Source of the DNA: Pseudoluteimonas sp044226035
Lineage (GTDB): Bacteria > Pseudomonadota > Gammaproteobacteria > Xanthomonadales > Xanthomonadaceae
DNA length: 64,000 nt
Assembly (NCBI GenBank): GCA_044226035.1
Contig: JBGAHT010000001.1
Span: 1 to 64,000 of the forward strand
Reading direction: 5' to 3'
Positions 24,638 to 33,825 of the stretch are shown here, in pieces; position 1 is the stretch's first letter; each line of letters opens with the position of its first letter. The translations under genes were made by a program, and so were the position numbers. The notes below the pieces were generated by a model. The model ran no database searches and was not told the origin of the DNA. It worked only from the letters and a program-made list of their open reading frames with translations.

Positions 24638-25855
24638 ATGACCAGCTCCAGCTACCTGTTCACCTCCGAATCGGTCTCCGAGGGCCATCCGGACAAGATC
24701 GCCGACCAGATTTCCGACGCCGTGCTCGACGCCATCCTCGCGCAGGACAAGCGCGCCCGCGTCGCCTGCGAAACCATGGTCAAGACCGGCGCCGCCATCG
24801 TCGCCGGCGAGGTCACCACCTCGGCGTGGGTCGACATCGAGTCGCTGGCGCGCAAGGTGATCAACGGCATCGGCTACGACAATTCCAGCGTCGGCTTCGA
24901 CGGCCACACCTGCGCCATCATCAACATGCTCGGCAAGCAGTCGCCCGACATCAACCAGGGCGTGGACCGCAAGAAGCCCGAGGAACAGGGCGCCGGCGAC
25001 CAGGGCCTGATGTTCGGCTACGCCTGCAACGAGGCGCCCGAATACATGCCCGCGCCGCTGTACTACAGCCACCGCCTGGTCGAACAGCAGGCCAAGGTGC
25101 GCAAGAACGGCAAGCTGAAGTGGCTGCGCCCGGACGCGAAGTCGCAGGTCACGCTGCGCTACGACGGCCACGACATCGTCGGCCTCGACGCGGTGGTGCT
25201 GTCGACCCAGCACGACCCGGACATCAAGCAGAAGGACCTGGTCGAAGCCGTGCGTTCGGAAATCCTGGTGCCGGTGCTGCCGAAGAAGTGGCTGGACGCG
25301 CTGCCGAAGAACAAGGTGCACATCAACCCGACCGGCAAGTTCGTGATCGGCGGCCCGGTGGGCGACTGCGGCCTGACCGGGCGCAAGATCATCGTCGACA
25401 GCTACGGCGGCATGGCCCGCCACGGCGGCGGCGCGTTCTCGGGCAAGGATCCGTCCAAGGTGGATCGCTCGGCCGCCTACGCCGCGCGCTACGTGGCCAA
25501 GAACATCGTCGCCGCCGGCCTGGCCGACAAGTGCGAGGTGCAGGTCAGCTACGCCATCGGGGTGGCCGAGCCGACCTCGATTTCGGTCACTACCTTCGGC
25601 ACCGGCAAGGTGTCGGACGCGACCATCGAGAAGCTGATCCGCAAGCACTTCGACCTGCGTCCGTACGGGATCACCAGGATGCTCGACCTGGAGCACCCGA
25701 TCTACCAGCCGACCGCCAGCTACGGCCACTTCGGCCGCAAGCCGCGCGAGATCAGCTACGTGGACGGCGCGGGCAAGAAGCACACCGCCACCGCGTTCTC
25801 GTGGGAAAAGACCGACAAGGCCGACGAGCTGCGCAAGGCCGCGAAGCTGAAGTGA
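24638..25855 (+). CDS. metK: S-adenosylmethionine synthetase
   Basis: 405 aa. It shows the canonical SESVSEGHPDKIADQISDA N-terminus, the ATP motif GAGDQGLMFGYAC, and the glycine-rich GGGAFSGKDPSKVDRSAAY loop. It converts methionine and ATP to SAM, supplying the methyl cycle completed by ahcY and metF downstream. Length and start match the family. Confidence 0.98.
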   Translation: MTSSSYLFTSESVSEGHPDKIADQISDAVLDAILAQDKRARVACETMVKTGAAIVAGEVTTSAWVDIESLARKVINGIGYDNSSVGFDGHTCAIINMLGKQSPDINQGVDRKKPEEQGAGDQGLMFGYACNEAPEYMPAPLYYSHRLVEQQAKVRKNGKLKWLRPDAKSQVTLRYDGHDIVGLDAVVLSTQHDPDIKQKDLVEAVRSEILVPVLPKKWLDALPKNKVHINPTGKFVIGGPVGDCGLTGRKIIVDSYGGMARHGGGAFSGKDPSKVDRSAAYAARYVAKNIVAAGLADKCEVQVSYAIGVAEPTSISVTTFGTGKVSDATIEKLIRKHFDLRPYGITRMLDLEHPIYQPTASYGHFGRKPREISYVDGAGKKHTATAFSWEKTDKADELRKAAKLK

Positions 25856-25862
25856 CACGAAG

Positions 25863-25934
25863 TGTCATCCCGAGCATAGCGAGGGATCTGCTGGCGGCTT
25901 GAAAAGCAGATTCCTCACTTCATTCGGAATGACA
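25863..25934. repeat. Intergenic palindrome, TGTCATCC family
   Basis: TGTCATCCCGAGCATAGCGA at the left is mirrored by CGGAATGACA at the right, with internal arms AGATCTGCT / AAGCAGATT-like. The same family occurs at 58002-58082. It sits between the metK stop and the SAH riboswitch. Confidence 0.82.
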
Positions 25935-25972
25935 AGAGGTTGGACGCGCGGCGCAATGCCGCGCGCCCTGCT

Positions 25973-26051
25973 CCATCGAGGGGCGCTGCAAGCCCGGCAC
26001 GCCGTGCAAGGGAACAGGCTCGATGGACGCGAACACGCAACGGCGCCCGTG
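25973..26051 (+). promoter_or_regulatory. SAH riboswitch upstream of ahcY
   Basis: P1 is CCATCGAG (25973-25980) paired with CTCGATGG (26019-26026). The conserved core GGGCGCTGCAAG follows the 5' arm, CAGGCTCG leads into the 3' arm, and CGGCGCCC at 26041-26048 pairs perfectly with GGGCGCTG to form the pseudoknot. This is the S-adenosylhomocysteine riboswitch architecture. The class turns on ahcY when SAH accumulates. It ends about 45 bp before the ahcY ATG. Confidence 0.92.
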
Positions 26052-26095
26052 ACTGCGAATCGCGAATCGCGCGGTTCCGACGACGGAGCAACAAC

Positions 26096-27553
26096 ATGAA
26101 CGCACAAGTGAAGACTTTCTCCCAGGATGGCGACTACAAGGTCGCCGACATTTCCCTGGCCGACTGGGGCCGCAAGGAAATCGACATCGCCGAGCACGAG
26201 ATGCCGGGCCTGATGTCGATCCGCCGCAAGTACGCGCCGCAGGCCCCGCTCAAGGGCGTGCGCGTCACCGGCTCGCTGCACATGACCATCCAGACCGCGG
26301 TGCTGATCGAGACGCTGCGCGACATCGGCGCCGACGTGCGCTGGGCCTCGTGCAACATCTTCAGCACCCAGGACCACGCCGCCGCCGCGATCGCCGCCAG
26401 CGGCACGCCGGTGTTCGCGTGGAAGGGCGAATCGCTGGAGGAATACTGGGACTGCACGCTCAGCGCGCTGTCCTTCCCCGACGGCAAGGGCGGCTTCCTC
26501 GGCCCGCAGCTGGTGGTCGACGACGGCGGCGACGTCACCTTGCTGATCCACAAGGGCTACGAGCTCGAGAACGGCAGCGACTGGGTGGACACCGCGTCGG
26601 GCAACCACGAGGAGCAGGTGATCAAGGACCTGCTCAAGCGCGTGGCCAGGGAACGCCCCGGCTACTGGCACAAGGTCGTCGCCGACTGGAAGGGCGTTTC
26701 GGAAGAAACCACCACCGGCGTGCACCGCCTCTACCAGCTGGCCGAGCAGGGCAAGCTGCTGGTCCCGGCGATCAACGTCAACGACTCGGTGACGAAGTCG
26801 AAGTTCGACAACCTCTACGGCTGCCGCGAATCGCTGGCCGACGGCCTCAAGCGCGCGATGGACGTGATGCTCGCCGGCAAGGTCGCGGTGGTCTGCGGCT
26901 ACGGCGACGTCGGCAAGGGCTCGGCGCATTCGCTGCGCGCCTACGGCGCGCGCGTCGTCGTCACCGAGATCGACCCGATCTGCGCGCTGCAGGCGGCGAT
27001 GGAGGGCTTCGAGGTGAAGCCGGTGGAGGACACCCTCGGCACCGCCGACATCTACGTCACCACCACCGGCAACAAGGACATCATCACCCTCGAGCACATG
27101 AAGGCGATGAAGGACCAGGCCATCGTCTGCAACATCGGCCACTTCGACAACGAGATCCAGGTCGATGCGCTCTACGCCAGCGGCGCGACCAAGACCAACA
27201 TCAAGCCGCAGGTCGACAAGTTCACGTTCCCCGCTTCTGACGGCACGCCCGGCAACTCGATCTTCCTGCTGGCCGAGGGCCGCCTGGTCAACCTCGGCTG
27301 CGCCACCGGCCACCCGAGCTTCGTGATGTCGAACTCGTTCTCCAACCAGACCCTCGCCCAGATCGACCTGTGGGCGAACAAGGATGCGTACGAGAGCAAG
27401 GTCTACATCCTGCCGAAGAAGCTGGACGAGGAAGTCGCGCGCCTGCACCTGGAGAAGATCGGGGTGAAGCTGACGAAGCTGACGCAGTCGCAGGCCGACT
27501 ACCTCGGCGTCGCGGTCGAAGGCCCGTACAAGCCGGAGCATTACCGCTACTGA
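26096..27553 (+). CDS. ahcY: Adenosylhomocysteinase (S-adenosyl-L-homocysteine hydrolase)
   Basis: 485 aa. It has the NAD-binding motif VVCGYGDVGKGSAHSL, the GNKDIITLEHMKAMKD segment, and the classic KPEHYRY C-terminus. It splits SAH into adenosine and homocysteine, removing the inhibitory product of methyltransferases. ATG at 26096 lies behind GGAGCAAC. The gene is downstream of its own riboswitch and part of a metK-ahcY-metF block. Confidence 0.98.
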   Translation: MNAQVKTFSQDGDYKVADISLADWGRKEIDIAEHEMPGLMSIRRKYAPQAPLKGVRVTGSLHMTIQTAVLIETLRDIGADVRWASCNIFSTQDHAAAAIAASGTPVFAWKGESLEEYWDCTLSALSFPDGKGGFLGPQLVVDDGGDVTLLIHKGYELENGSDWVDTASGNHEEQVIKDLLKRVARERPGYWHKVVADWKGVSEETTTGVHRLYQLAEQGKLLVPAINVNDSVTKSKFDNLYGCRESLADGLKRAMDVMLAGKVAVVCGYGDVGKGSAHSLRAYGARVVVTEIDPICALQAAMEGFEVKPVEDTLGTADIYVTTTGNKDIITLEHMKAMKDQAIVCNIGHFDNEIQVDALYASGATKTNIKPQVDKFTFPASDGTPGNSIFLLAEGRLVNLGCATGHPSFVMSNSFSNQTLAQIDLWANKDAYESKVYILPKKLDEEVARLHLEKIGVKLTKLTQSQADYLGVAVEGPYKPEHYRY

Positions 27554-27565
27554 TGTTTTCCGCTC

Positions 27566-27642
27566 GTCGCCCCCGCGAAAGCGGGGGCCCAGCGTCTTCG
27601 CTTCCGCGAAAAAACTGGATTCCCGCTTTCGCGGGAATGACG
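27566..27642. repeat. Intergenic palindrome, CCGCGAAAGCGGG family
   Basis: CGTCGCCCCCGCGAAAGCGG at the left is inverted relative to ATTCCCGCTTTCGCGGGAAT at the right, separated by about 30 bp. Both arms also fold on themselves. Located between ahcY and metF. Confidence 0.82.
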
Positions 27643-27674
27643 GCCCGAAGCACACGGCACCCACGGAGTTCCGC

Positions 27675-28520
27675 ATGGCCGTCAGCGTTCCCGTCTCCTT
27701 CGAGTTCTACCCGCCCAAGACCGACGAGCAGCGCGTGCAGCTCGACCGCACGGTCGGCAAGCTCAAAACGCATGCGCCGCAATTCATGTCGGTCACCTTC
27801 GGCGCCGGCGGATCGACCCTGAGCCATACGCCGGAAACCGTGCAGCGCCTGCGCAGCGAGCACGGCGTCGCCGGCGTGCCGCACATCACCTGCGTCGGCG
27901 GCAACCGCGAGGAAATCCGCGCGCTGCTCAAGCTCTACCGCGCGCTCGGCTGCGACCGCGTGGTCGCGCTGCGCGGCGACACGCCCTCGGGCATGGTGCG
28001 CAGCGGCGACCTGCGCTACGCCAGCGAGCTGGTGGCGCTGATCCGCGGCGAACACGGCGATCATTTCCACATCGAGGTCGCGGCCTATCCGGAAACCCAT
28101 CCGCAGGCCGGCGACGCGCTCGCCGACCTGCGCAATTTCAGGACCAAGGTCGAGGCCGGCGCCGACGGCGCGATCACCCAGTACTTCTACAACACCGACG
28201 CGTACTTCCGCTTCGTCGACGATGCGCGCGCGCTCGGCATCGAGGTGCCGATCGTGCCCGGGATCATGCCGATCTCCAACTTCAGCCAGCTCAAGCGCTT
28301 CTCCGAAGCCTGCGGCGCCGAGATCCCGCGCTGGATCGGCCAGCGCATGCGCGCCTACGGCGACGACGCGGACGCGATCCGCGAATTCGCCTCGGATTTC
28401 ATCGCGCGGATGTGCGAACGCCTGGTCGCGGGCGGCGCGCCCGGGCTGCACTTCTACACGCTCAACCTGTCCAAGCCGACGCTGGCGGTGCTGCAACGAC
28501 TCGGCGCGGCGCGGGCGTAA
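27675..28520 (+). CDS. metF: 5,10-methylenetetrahydrofolate reductase
   Basis: 281 aa, the bacterial MetF length. Motifs are SFEFYPPKTDEQ at the N-terminus with its catalytic Glu, VTFGAGGST, ALRGDTP, and QYFYNTDAYFRF. It reduces methylene-THF to methyl-THF with FAD and NADH, feeding methionine synthesis, so metK, ahcY and metF together cover most of the methyl cycle. Methionine synthase itself is not in the window. Confidence 0.97.
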   Translation: MAVSVPVSFEFYPPKTDEQRVQLDRTVGKLKTHAPQFMSVTFGAGGSTLSHTPETVQRLRSEHGVAGVPHITCVGGNREEIRALLKLYRALGCDRVVALRGDTPSGMVRSGDLRYASELVALIRGEHGDHFHIEVAAYPETHPQAGDALADLRNFRTKVEAGADGAITQYFYNTDAYFRFVDDARALGIEVPIVPGIMPISNFSQLKRFSEACGAEIPRWIGQRMRAYGDDADAIREFASDFIARMCERLVAGGAPGLHFYTLNLSKPTLAVLQRLGAARA

Positions 28521-28564
28521 CCACGCCGCTTCCACCGCCCTGCGGCAAGGACTAGTCTGGCGCG

Positions 28565-29152
28565 ATGCGCCCGCCCCGCGCCATGTTCCTGACCGGCCTG
28601 CTGCTGCCCGCCTGCGCGGCCGTGCTCTCGGCCACGATTCCGGCCGCGACCGCGCGCGCGGAAGTGCACCGCTGCACCGCCCCGGGCGGCGAGAGCATCT
28701 ACACCGACAAATCCTGCAGCGCCATCGGCGCGATCGATCGCCTGCCGCGGGCGCAGGACGGGCCGGCGAGCGCATCGCGGCTGTACCGCAGCGGCTGTTC
28801 GCGCACCCTGCAGGACCTGGTGTACGAGCTCACCTCGGCGATCGACAGCCGCGACGTCAACCGCCTCGCCGGCATCTACGACTGGAACGGCATGTCCACC
28901 TCGAACGCGTACGCGGTGATGGACCGGCTCGATGCGATCGCGCAGCGGCCGCTGGTCGACGTGTTGCCGGTGGTGCCGCGCGCGCCCGACGAAGACGGCA
29001 CCCTGGTCGACGGCGAGTACTACCCGCAGGAGGCGGTGCGCCGCGCGCCGGTGGGCCTGCGCCTGGAACAGACCATCGGCAAGTCCGCCACGCCTTCGCG
29101 CACCGTGCTCGGCCTGCGCCGCTACATGGATTGCTGGTGGGTGCGGCTGTAG
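28565..29152 (+). CDS. Secreted DUF4124-type protein, 195 aa
   Basis: A signal peptide (LLLPACAAVLSATIPAATARA) is followed by a DUF4124-like motif (EVHRCTAPGGESIYTDKSC, about residues 32-50), common in Xanthomonadaceae envelope proteins. The remaining 140 residues contain no recognised domain; two further cysteines could pair. Function unknown. It is 45 bp downstream of metF and convergent with ilvE. Confidence 0.7.
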   Translation: MRPPRAMFLTGLLLPACAAVLSATIPAATARAEVHRCTAPGGESIYTDKSCSAIGAIDRLPRAQDGPASASRLYRSGCSRTLQDLVYELTSAIDSRDVNRLAGIYDWNGMSTSNAYAVMDRLDAIAQRPLVDVLPVVPRAPDEDGTLVDGEYYPQEAVRRAPVGLRLEQTIGKSATPSRTVLGLRRYMDCWWVRL

Positions 29153-29155
29153 CGG

Positions 29156-30259
29156 CTAGTACAGCCTGGCCAGCCAGCCATGGCGGTCGGGCACGCGGCC
29201 GTACTGGATGTCGGTCAGTTCGTTGCGGATCGACATCGTGACCGCGCCGGCCGGGGCGTGGATGTCGCCGACCGAGAAGTCTTTGCCCTTCAGTTCGCCG
29301 ATGGGCGTGACCACCGCGGCGGTGCCGCAGGCGAAGGCTTCGGCGATCTCGCCCGACGCCACGCCGTCCTTCCATTCGTCGATGGACACCTTGCGTTCCT
29401 CGACGCGCATGCCGCGATCGCGCGCCAGCTGCAGGATGCTGGAACGGGTGATGCCGTCGAGGATGCTGCCGGACAGGGCCGGGGTGACGATGCGGCCATC
29501 GCCGTAGACGAGGAACACGTTCATGCCACCGAGTTCTTCCAGGTACCTGCCCTCGACCGGATCGAGGAACAGCACCTGCGAGCAACCGTTCTCGCGGGCT
29601 TCCAGCTGCGGCAGCAGCGAGGCGGCGTAGTTGCCGCCGCACTTGGCCGCGCCGGTGCCGCCCTTGGCCGCGCGCGCGTAGTCCTGCGACAGCCAGATCG
29701 ACACCGGCGCCACGCCCTTGGCGAAATACGCGCCGGCCGGGCTGGCGATGACGTGGTAGGACACCGCGTTCGCCGCGCGCACGCCGAGGAACGCCTCGGT
29801 CGCGATCATGAACGGGCGGAAGTAGAGGCTGGTTTCCGGCTTCGACGGCACCCAGTCGTGGTCGACGGCGATCAGCTGGCGCAGCGATTCGACGAACTCG
29901 GCCACCGGCAACTGCGGCAACGCCAGTCGCGCGGCGGAATGTTGCAGGCGCGCGCCGTTGGCCTGGGGACGGAAGGTCCAGATGGAACCGTCGGCGTGGC
30001 GATAGGCCTTGATGCCTTCGAAGATTTCCTGGCCGTAGTGCAGCACCGCCGCGGCCGGATCCAGCGCCAGCGGTCCATAGGCTTCGACCCGCGCATCGTG
30101 CCAGCCGCGCGCCTTGTCCCATTCGATGCTGACCATGTGGTCGGTGAAGACGTTGCCGAACCCGAGCTCGCCGGCGAGGATTTCCGCGCGCTGCTCCGCG
30201 CTGCGTGCGTGACGGGACGGCGTGACGCGATAGGCCAGCGGGGCGGCGAGAGTGTTCAT
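29156..30259 (-). CDS. ilvE: Branched-chain amino acid aminotransferase
   Basis: 367 aa, the longer (BCAT type II) form. Features are HYGQEIFEGIKAYRH, YFRPFMIATE, GAAKCGGNYAASL with the PLP-binding Lys, and GTAAVVTPIGELK. It interconverts Leu/Ile/Val with their keto acids. ATG at 30259 gives the expected N-terminus. The stop lies 4 bp from the convergent DUF4124-type gene, so the two transcripts meet tail to tail. Confidence 0.96.
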   Translation of the reverse strand: MNTLAAPLAYRVTPSRHARSAEQRAEILAGELGFGNVFTDHMVSIEWDKARGWHDARVEAYGPLALDPAAAVLHYGQEIFEGIKAYRHADGSIWTFRPQANGARLQHSAARLALPQLPVAEFVESLRQLIAVDHDWVPSKPETSLYFRPFMIATEAFLGVRAANAVSYHVIASPAGAYFAKGVAPVSIWLSQDYARAAKGGTGAAKCGGNYAASLLPQLEARENGCSQVLFLDPVEGRYLEELGGMNVFLVYGDGRIVTPALSGSILDGITRSSILQLARDRGMRVEERKVSIDEWKDGVASGEIAEAFACGTAAVVTPIGELKGKDFSVGDIHAPAGAVTMSIRNELTDIQYGRVPDRHGWLARLY

Positions 30260-30326
30260 GCGGGAATCCGTGGGATCTGCCCGCGCATTATGCCGCCGAA
30301 GCACCGCCGGCGCCCCGCGCCGCGCC

Positions 30327-31649
30327 CTATGCCGCCGGCGAGAACCGCAGCGTCGCCACCACCCCGCGCGCGTCGCCCGGCCGCACCTGCACGCTCCAGC
30401 CGTACAGTTCGCACAGGCGGCGCACGATCGACAGGCCGATGCCGCCGCCCTGCGAGTGCTCCGCATGCGTGCCGCGGTAGCCGCGTTCGAACAGCCGCGC
30501 CGCGTCCTCGGCGCTGAGCCCGGGGCCGCTGTCCACCACCTCCACCGCGCCCGGCAGCAGCCGCACCACCACTTCGCCCGAAGGCGTGTACTTCACCGCG
30601 TTGCCGACGAGGTTGCCGAGCGCGACGTTGACCGCGGCCTCCGGCGCGTGCACGCGCTGTTCGACGCCGCCTTCCAGGCGCAGTTCCAGCGGCTTGCCGC
30701 CGAGCTGCGCGCGGTGCGCGTCCAGCAATTGTTCCGCGACCCTGCCCACATCCGTGTCGCCCTGCCCGCGTTCGTTGCGCGAGAGCAGCAGCAGCGCGTT
30801 GATGAGGTCGGTGCACTGCGCTTCCGCGCGCTGGATGCGCTGCAGGCGGTTGCGGGTCTTGTCGTCGAGGTCGGGCCGCGACAGCGACAGCTCCACCGCG
30901 CCCTTGATCACCGCCAGCGGCGTGCGCAGCTCGTGGCTGACGTCGGCGTTGAACTCGCGGTCGCGCTTCACCACTTCGGTCAGGCGCGAGGAATAGTCGT
31001 CCAGCGCCTTCGCCAGCTCGCCGACCTCGTCGTCGGGGAAATGCGTCGCCAGCGCCTCGGGTTGCGAACTGCTGCCGGACCCGCGCAGGCGTTGCGCCAG
31101 CTCCGTCACCGGGCTCATCACCCGCGACGCCGCCCACCAGCCGATCAACAGCGACACCACGGCGGACAATATTCCCACCAACAGGATCAACGCGTATTCC
31201 AGCCTAGTCTGGCTTTCGCGCTCCTCGGCGATGTCGTAAGCCAGGAAGAACCAGTATTTGGGATCCTTCCTGACAGCGAGTTTGTAGACCCGTTTGCTTC
31301 CGTCCGGCGAAATCGCCGACAGTTCGTGGACGCCGTTCGTCAAACCGCGCCATTCCGGCGGAACGCGCTCCAGCCGCTCCGTACTGAACATCTTCCCCTG
31401 GATCTTCTCGAACGGAATGCCGATCGCATTCGGATCGCGGTAGAACCCGTCGGCGAAAAGATTGTTGTTCCGCGTCAGCGCGTCTGAAATGACCCTGCTT
31501 TCGACGTTGTTCTGGACAATGAAGGTCGCGGCGGCGATGAATGCCGAGAGGAACACACCGAACAGAAGGAAGGACAGGATGAGGCGGGTGCGCAGCCGCC
31601 GGCGGTAACGCGGCTTGCGCCGGGACGCGGCGTTGTCAGGCGTTGGCAT
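30327..31649 (-). CDS. colS: Sensor histidine kinase, ColS-like
   Basis: 440 aa. Two membrane segments (about 23-45 and 153-173) flank a ~108-residue periplasmic loop that contains an ExxE motif (ERLE, 91-94), as in the metal-sensing ColS kinases. A HAMP-type linker, H-box FNADVSHELRTPL (His239), an N-box with NLVGNAVKYTPSG, and GGGIGLSIVRRL follow. It overlaps the response regulator gene by 14 bp. The ColS assignment rests mainly on the regulator's similarity and the ExxE loop. Confidence 0.85.
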   Translation of the reverse strand: MPTPDNAASRRKPRYRRRLRTRLILSFLLFGVFLSAFIAAATFIVQNNVESRVISDALTRNNNLFADGFYRDPNAIGIPFEKIQGKMFSTERLERVPPEWRGLTNGVHELSAISPDGSKRVYKLAVRKDPKYWFFLAYDIAEERESQTRLEYALILLVGILSAVVSLLIGWWAASRVMSPVTELAQRLRGSGSSSQPEALATHFPDDEVGELAKALDDYSSRLTEVVKRDREFNADVSHELRTPLAVIKGAVELSLSRPDLDDKTRNRLQRIQRAEAQCTDLINALLLLSRNERGQGDTDVGRVAEQLLDAHRAQLGGKPLELRLEGGVEQRVHAPEAAVNVALGNLVGNAVKYTPSGEVVVRLLPGAVEVVDSGPGLSAEDAARLFERGYRGTHAEHSQGGGIGLSIVRRLCELYGWSVQVRPGDARGVVATLRFSPAA

Positions 31650-32319
31650 CGGGTGCGGCGATCCGGTAGCCGATGCCGTGCCGGGTCTGGATCAGCGGCA
31701 CGCCGAACGGCTTGTCCACCACCGCGCGCAGGCCGTGGATGTGCACGCGCAGCGAATCCGAATCCGGCAGTTCCTCGCCCCAGACGCGGGTCTCGAGGTC
31801 CTGCCGCGTCACCACCGCGGGCGAGGCTTCCATCAGCGCCTGCAGGATCTTCAGCGCGGTCGGGTTGAGCTGCAGCAGCTTGCCCTGCCGCCGCACTTCC
31901 AGCGTGTCGAGGTTGTACTCGAGGTCGGCGACGTCGAGCACGCGCGTCAGCGGGCCCTTGCCCCGGCGCGACAGCGCGTTGAGCCGCACCTCGACTTCCT
32001 GCAGCGCGAACGGCTTGATCAGGTAGTCGTCGGCGCCCGAATCGAAGCCCGCGAGCTTGTTCTCCAGCGTGTCGCGCGCGGTCAGCATCAGCACCGGCGT
32101 CTGCTTGCGCGCGTCGTTGCGCAGCTTGCGGCAGACCTCGAGCCCGTCCATGCCGGGCAGGTTGAGGTCGAGCACGATCGCGTCGAAATCGTTCACCACC
32201 GCGAGGTGAAGGCCGGTCACGCCATCGGCGGCGAAGTCGACGGTGTGCCCGCGTTCCTCGAGGTAATCGCCGAGGTTGGCGGCGATGTCCTGGTTGTCTT
32301 CGATGACGAGGATGCGCAT
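31636..32319 (-). CDS. colR: OmpR-family response regulator, ColR-like
   Basis: 227 aa. The receiver domain has the phospho-acceptor Asp51 in IVLDLNLPGMDG and the conserved Lys in YLIKPFAL. The C-terminal winged helix contains PDSDSLRVHIHGLRAVVDKPF, very like ColR. ColRS systems guard membrane integrity and zinc/iron tolerance in Pseudomonas and Xanthomonas. Start ATG at 32319; the gene leads the operon with the kinase behind it. Confidence 0.88.
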   Translation of the reverse strand: MRILVIEDNQDIAANLGDYLEERGHTVDFAADGVTGLHLAVVNDFDAIVLDLNLPGMDGLEVCRKLRNDARKQTPVLMLTARDTLENKLAGFDSGADDYLIKPFALQEVEVRLNALSRRGKGPLTRVLDVADLEYNLDTLEVRRQGKLLQLNPTALKILQALMEASPAVVTRQDLETRVWGEELPDSDSLRVHIHGLRAVVDKPFGVPLIQTRHGIGYRIAAPDANA

Positions 32320-32425
32320 CGGCTGGCTCCGTGGAATCCCAAGTAAGACCGCCGGCCATGGCTGCGGTTCCGCGCTGCGGACGCCCGATTCTGGCACAGC
32401 CGCCATCGGCGGCGTTGCGCGGGGT

Positions 32426-33337
32426 TCAGGCGGCGCGGCCTCCGCGCCGGCGCGAGGCGGGATGCGGGCCGGAGGCGGCCGAGTGCTCGATGATCGCGCG
32501 GGCGATGTCGACGCCGGTGGCGGCCTCGATGCCCTCCAGCCCCGGCGAGGAATTGATCTCCAGCACCAGCGGGCCGCGTTTGGAGCGGATCAGGTCCACG
32601 CCGGCCACGCCCAGGCCGATGACGCCGGCCGCGCGCACCGCCACTTCCTGCTCGATGCGCGAGGGCGCGACCGCCTTCGCGCTGCCGCCGCGATGCAGGT
32701 TGGAACGGAAATCGCCCTCCGGCGCCTGCCGGCGCATCGCCGCGACCACCTTGCCGCCGACCACGAAGCAGCGCAGGTCGGCGCCGCGCGCCTCGGCCAC
32801 GAATTCCTGCACGAGGAAATTCGCGTACAGGCCGCGCAGCGCCTCGACCACGCTGCGCGAGGAGGAAAGCTTTTCCGCCAGCATCACGCCCGCGCCCTGC
32901 GTGCCTTCGTTGAGCTTGATCACGTGCGGCGGCGGCCCGAGCATCGACAGCAGGTCGGCGGTGTCGTCGGGGTTGTCGCCGAATACGGTGACCGGCAGGC
33001 CGATGCCCTGCGCCGCGAGCAACTGGTGGCAGCGCAGCTTGTCGCGCGCGCGCGCGATCGCGTCGGACGGATTCGGCGTGTAGCTGCCCATCAGCTCGAA
33101 CTGGCGCAGCACGGCGGTGCCGTAGCGGGTGATGGACGCGCCGACGCGCGGGATCACCGCGCCGTAGCCGGCGATCGGCCGGCCCTTGTAGTGCATGTCG
33201 AAGCCTTCGCTGCTGATGCGCATGTAGCAGCGCAGCGGATCGAGCACGCGCACGCTGTGGCCGAGCGTGCGCGCGGCCTCGACCAGGCGCCGGGTCGAAT
33301 ACAGCTTGGCGTTGCGCGAGAGGATGGCGAGCTTCAT
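32426..33337 (-). CDS. rimK: RimK-type ATP-grasp ligase (ribosomal protein S6 glutamate ligase)
   Basis: 303 aa, matching RimK. The N-terminus MKLAILSRNAKLYST, the ATP-grasp core (IKLNEGTQGAGV; FLVQEFVAEARGADLRCFVV) and the metal-binding LVLEINSSPGLEGIE are all present. RimK adds glutamates to the C-terminus of ribosomal protein S6. It is translationally coupled by an ATGA overlap to the retropepsin-like gene upstream, reproducing the rimB-rimK layout known in pseudomonads. Confidence 0.95.
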   Translation of the reverse strand: MKLAILSRNAKLYSTRRLVEAARTLGHSVRVLDPLRCYMRISSEGFDMHYKGRPIAGYGAVIPRVGASITRYGTAVLRQFELMGSYTPNPSDAIARARDKLRCHQLLAAQGIGLPVTVFGDNPDDTADLLSMLGPPPHVIKLNEGTQGAGVMLAEKLSSSRSVVEALRGLYANFLVQEFVAEARGADLRCFVVGGKVVAAMRRQAPEGDFRSNLHRGGSAKAVAPSRIEQEVAVRAAGVIGLGVAGVDLIRSKRGPLVLEINSSPGLEGIEAATGVDIARAIIEHSAASGPHPASRRRGGRAA

Positions 33338-33762
33338 GCGCGGACCGGCTTCGGGTGGAGGAAGGAGCGTGCGGGATCGACCGTGAACGCACCGCCCAAC
33401 GCGCTGCGCCCGACCAGCAACGGGAACAGCATGCCGCCGCGGTCGGCCAGGTTGATTTCGACCGGCCGCGCCTGCCCGGCCAGCCACAGCGTGGTGCGCA
33501 GGAACGGGCGCAGGCCACGGTGCCCGCCGGAATCGACCACCTCGCGTTCGTCGACCAGCGGCGCCGCCGCCTCGACCATGCGCACCCGTTTCCGGCCGCA
33601 GCGGACGCGGAACCCGATCCAGGGCGCGCCGCCTTCGGCGAAGCGCCACGATGCGTCGACGTGCAGCGCGCAACTGCGCGCGCCGGTATCGATCTTGGCC
33701 CGCATCCGCGGCAAGCCGAGTTCCGGCAGCACCGCCCACTCGCGCCAGCCCAGTTCGATCAT
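33334..33762 (-). CDS. rimB: RimB-like retropepsin-type aspartyl protease
   Basis: 142 aa. It carries the single DTGA motif of retropepsin folds (AKIDTGARSCALH, about residues 23-35) and the family's LLVGRSALGG segment near the C-terminus. Formerly annotated as ATP-dependent zinc protease (DUF785); RimB proteins cleave the glutamate tail added by RimK. Start ATG at 33762 is chosen because the open frame upstream runs into a hairpin and a tRNA gene. Confidence 0.85.
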   Translation of the reverse strand: MIELGWREWAVLPELGLPRMRAKIDTGARSCALHVDASWRFAEGGAPWIGFRVRCGRKRVRMVEAAAPLVDEREVVDSGGHRGLRPFLRTTLWLAGQARPVEINLADRGGMLFPLLVGRSALGGAFTVDPARSFLHPKPVRA

Positions 33763-33787
33763 GCGGCGCCTCGTTACCGAAACGAAA

Positions 33788-33812
33788 CGGCGGCGGATCC
33801 ACGGGATCCGCC
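33788..33812 (-). terminator. Hairpin terminator after tRNA-Gly
   Basis: Near-perfect inverted repeat CGGCGGATCC / GGATCCGCCG with a short loop. On the minus strand it is followed by GTTTCGTTTC. It lies 14 bp beyond the tRNA 3' end and before rimB, so it probably separates the two transcripts. Confidence 0.7.
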
Positions 33813-33825
33813 GCCTGCGGCGATT

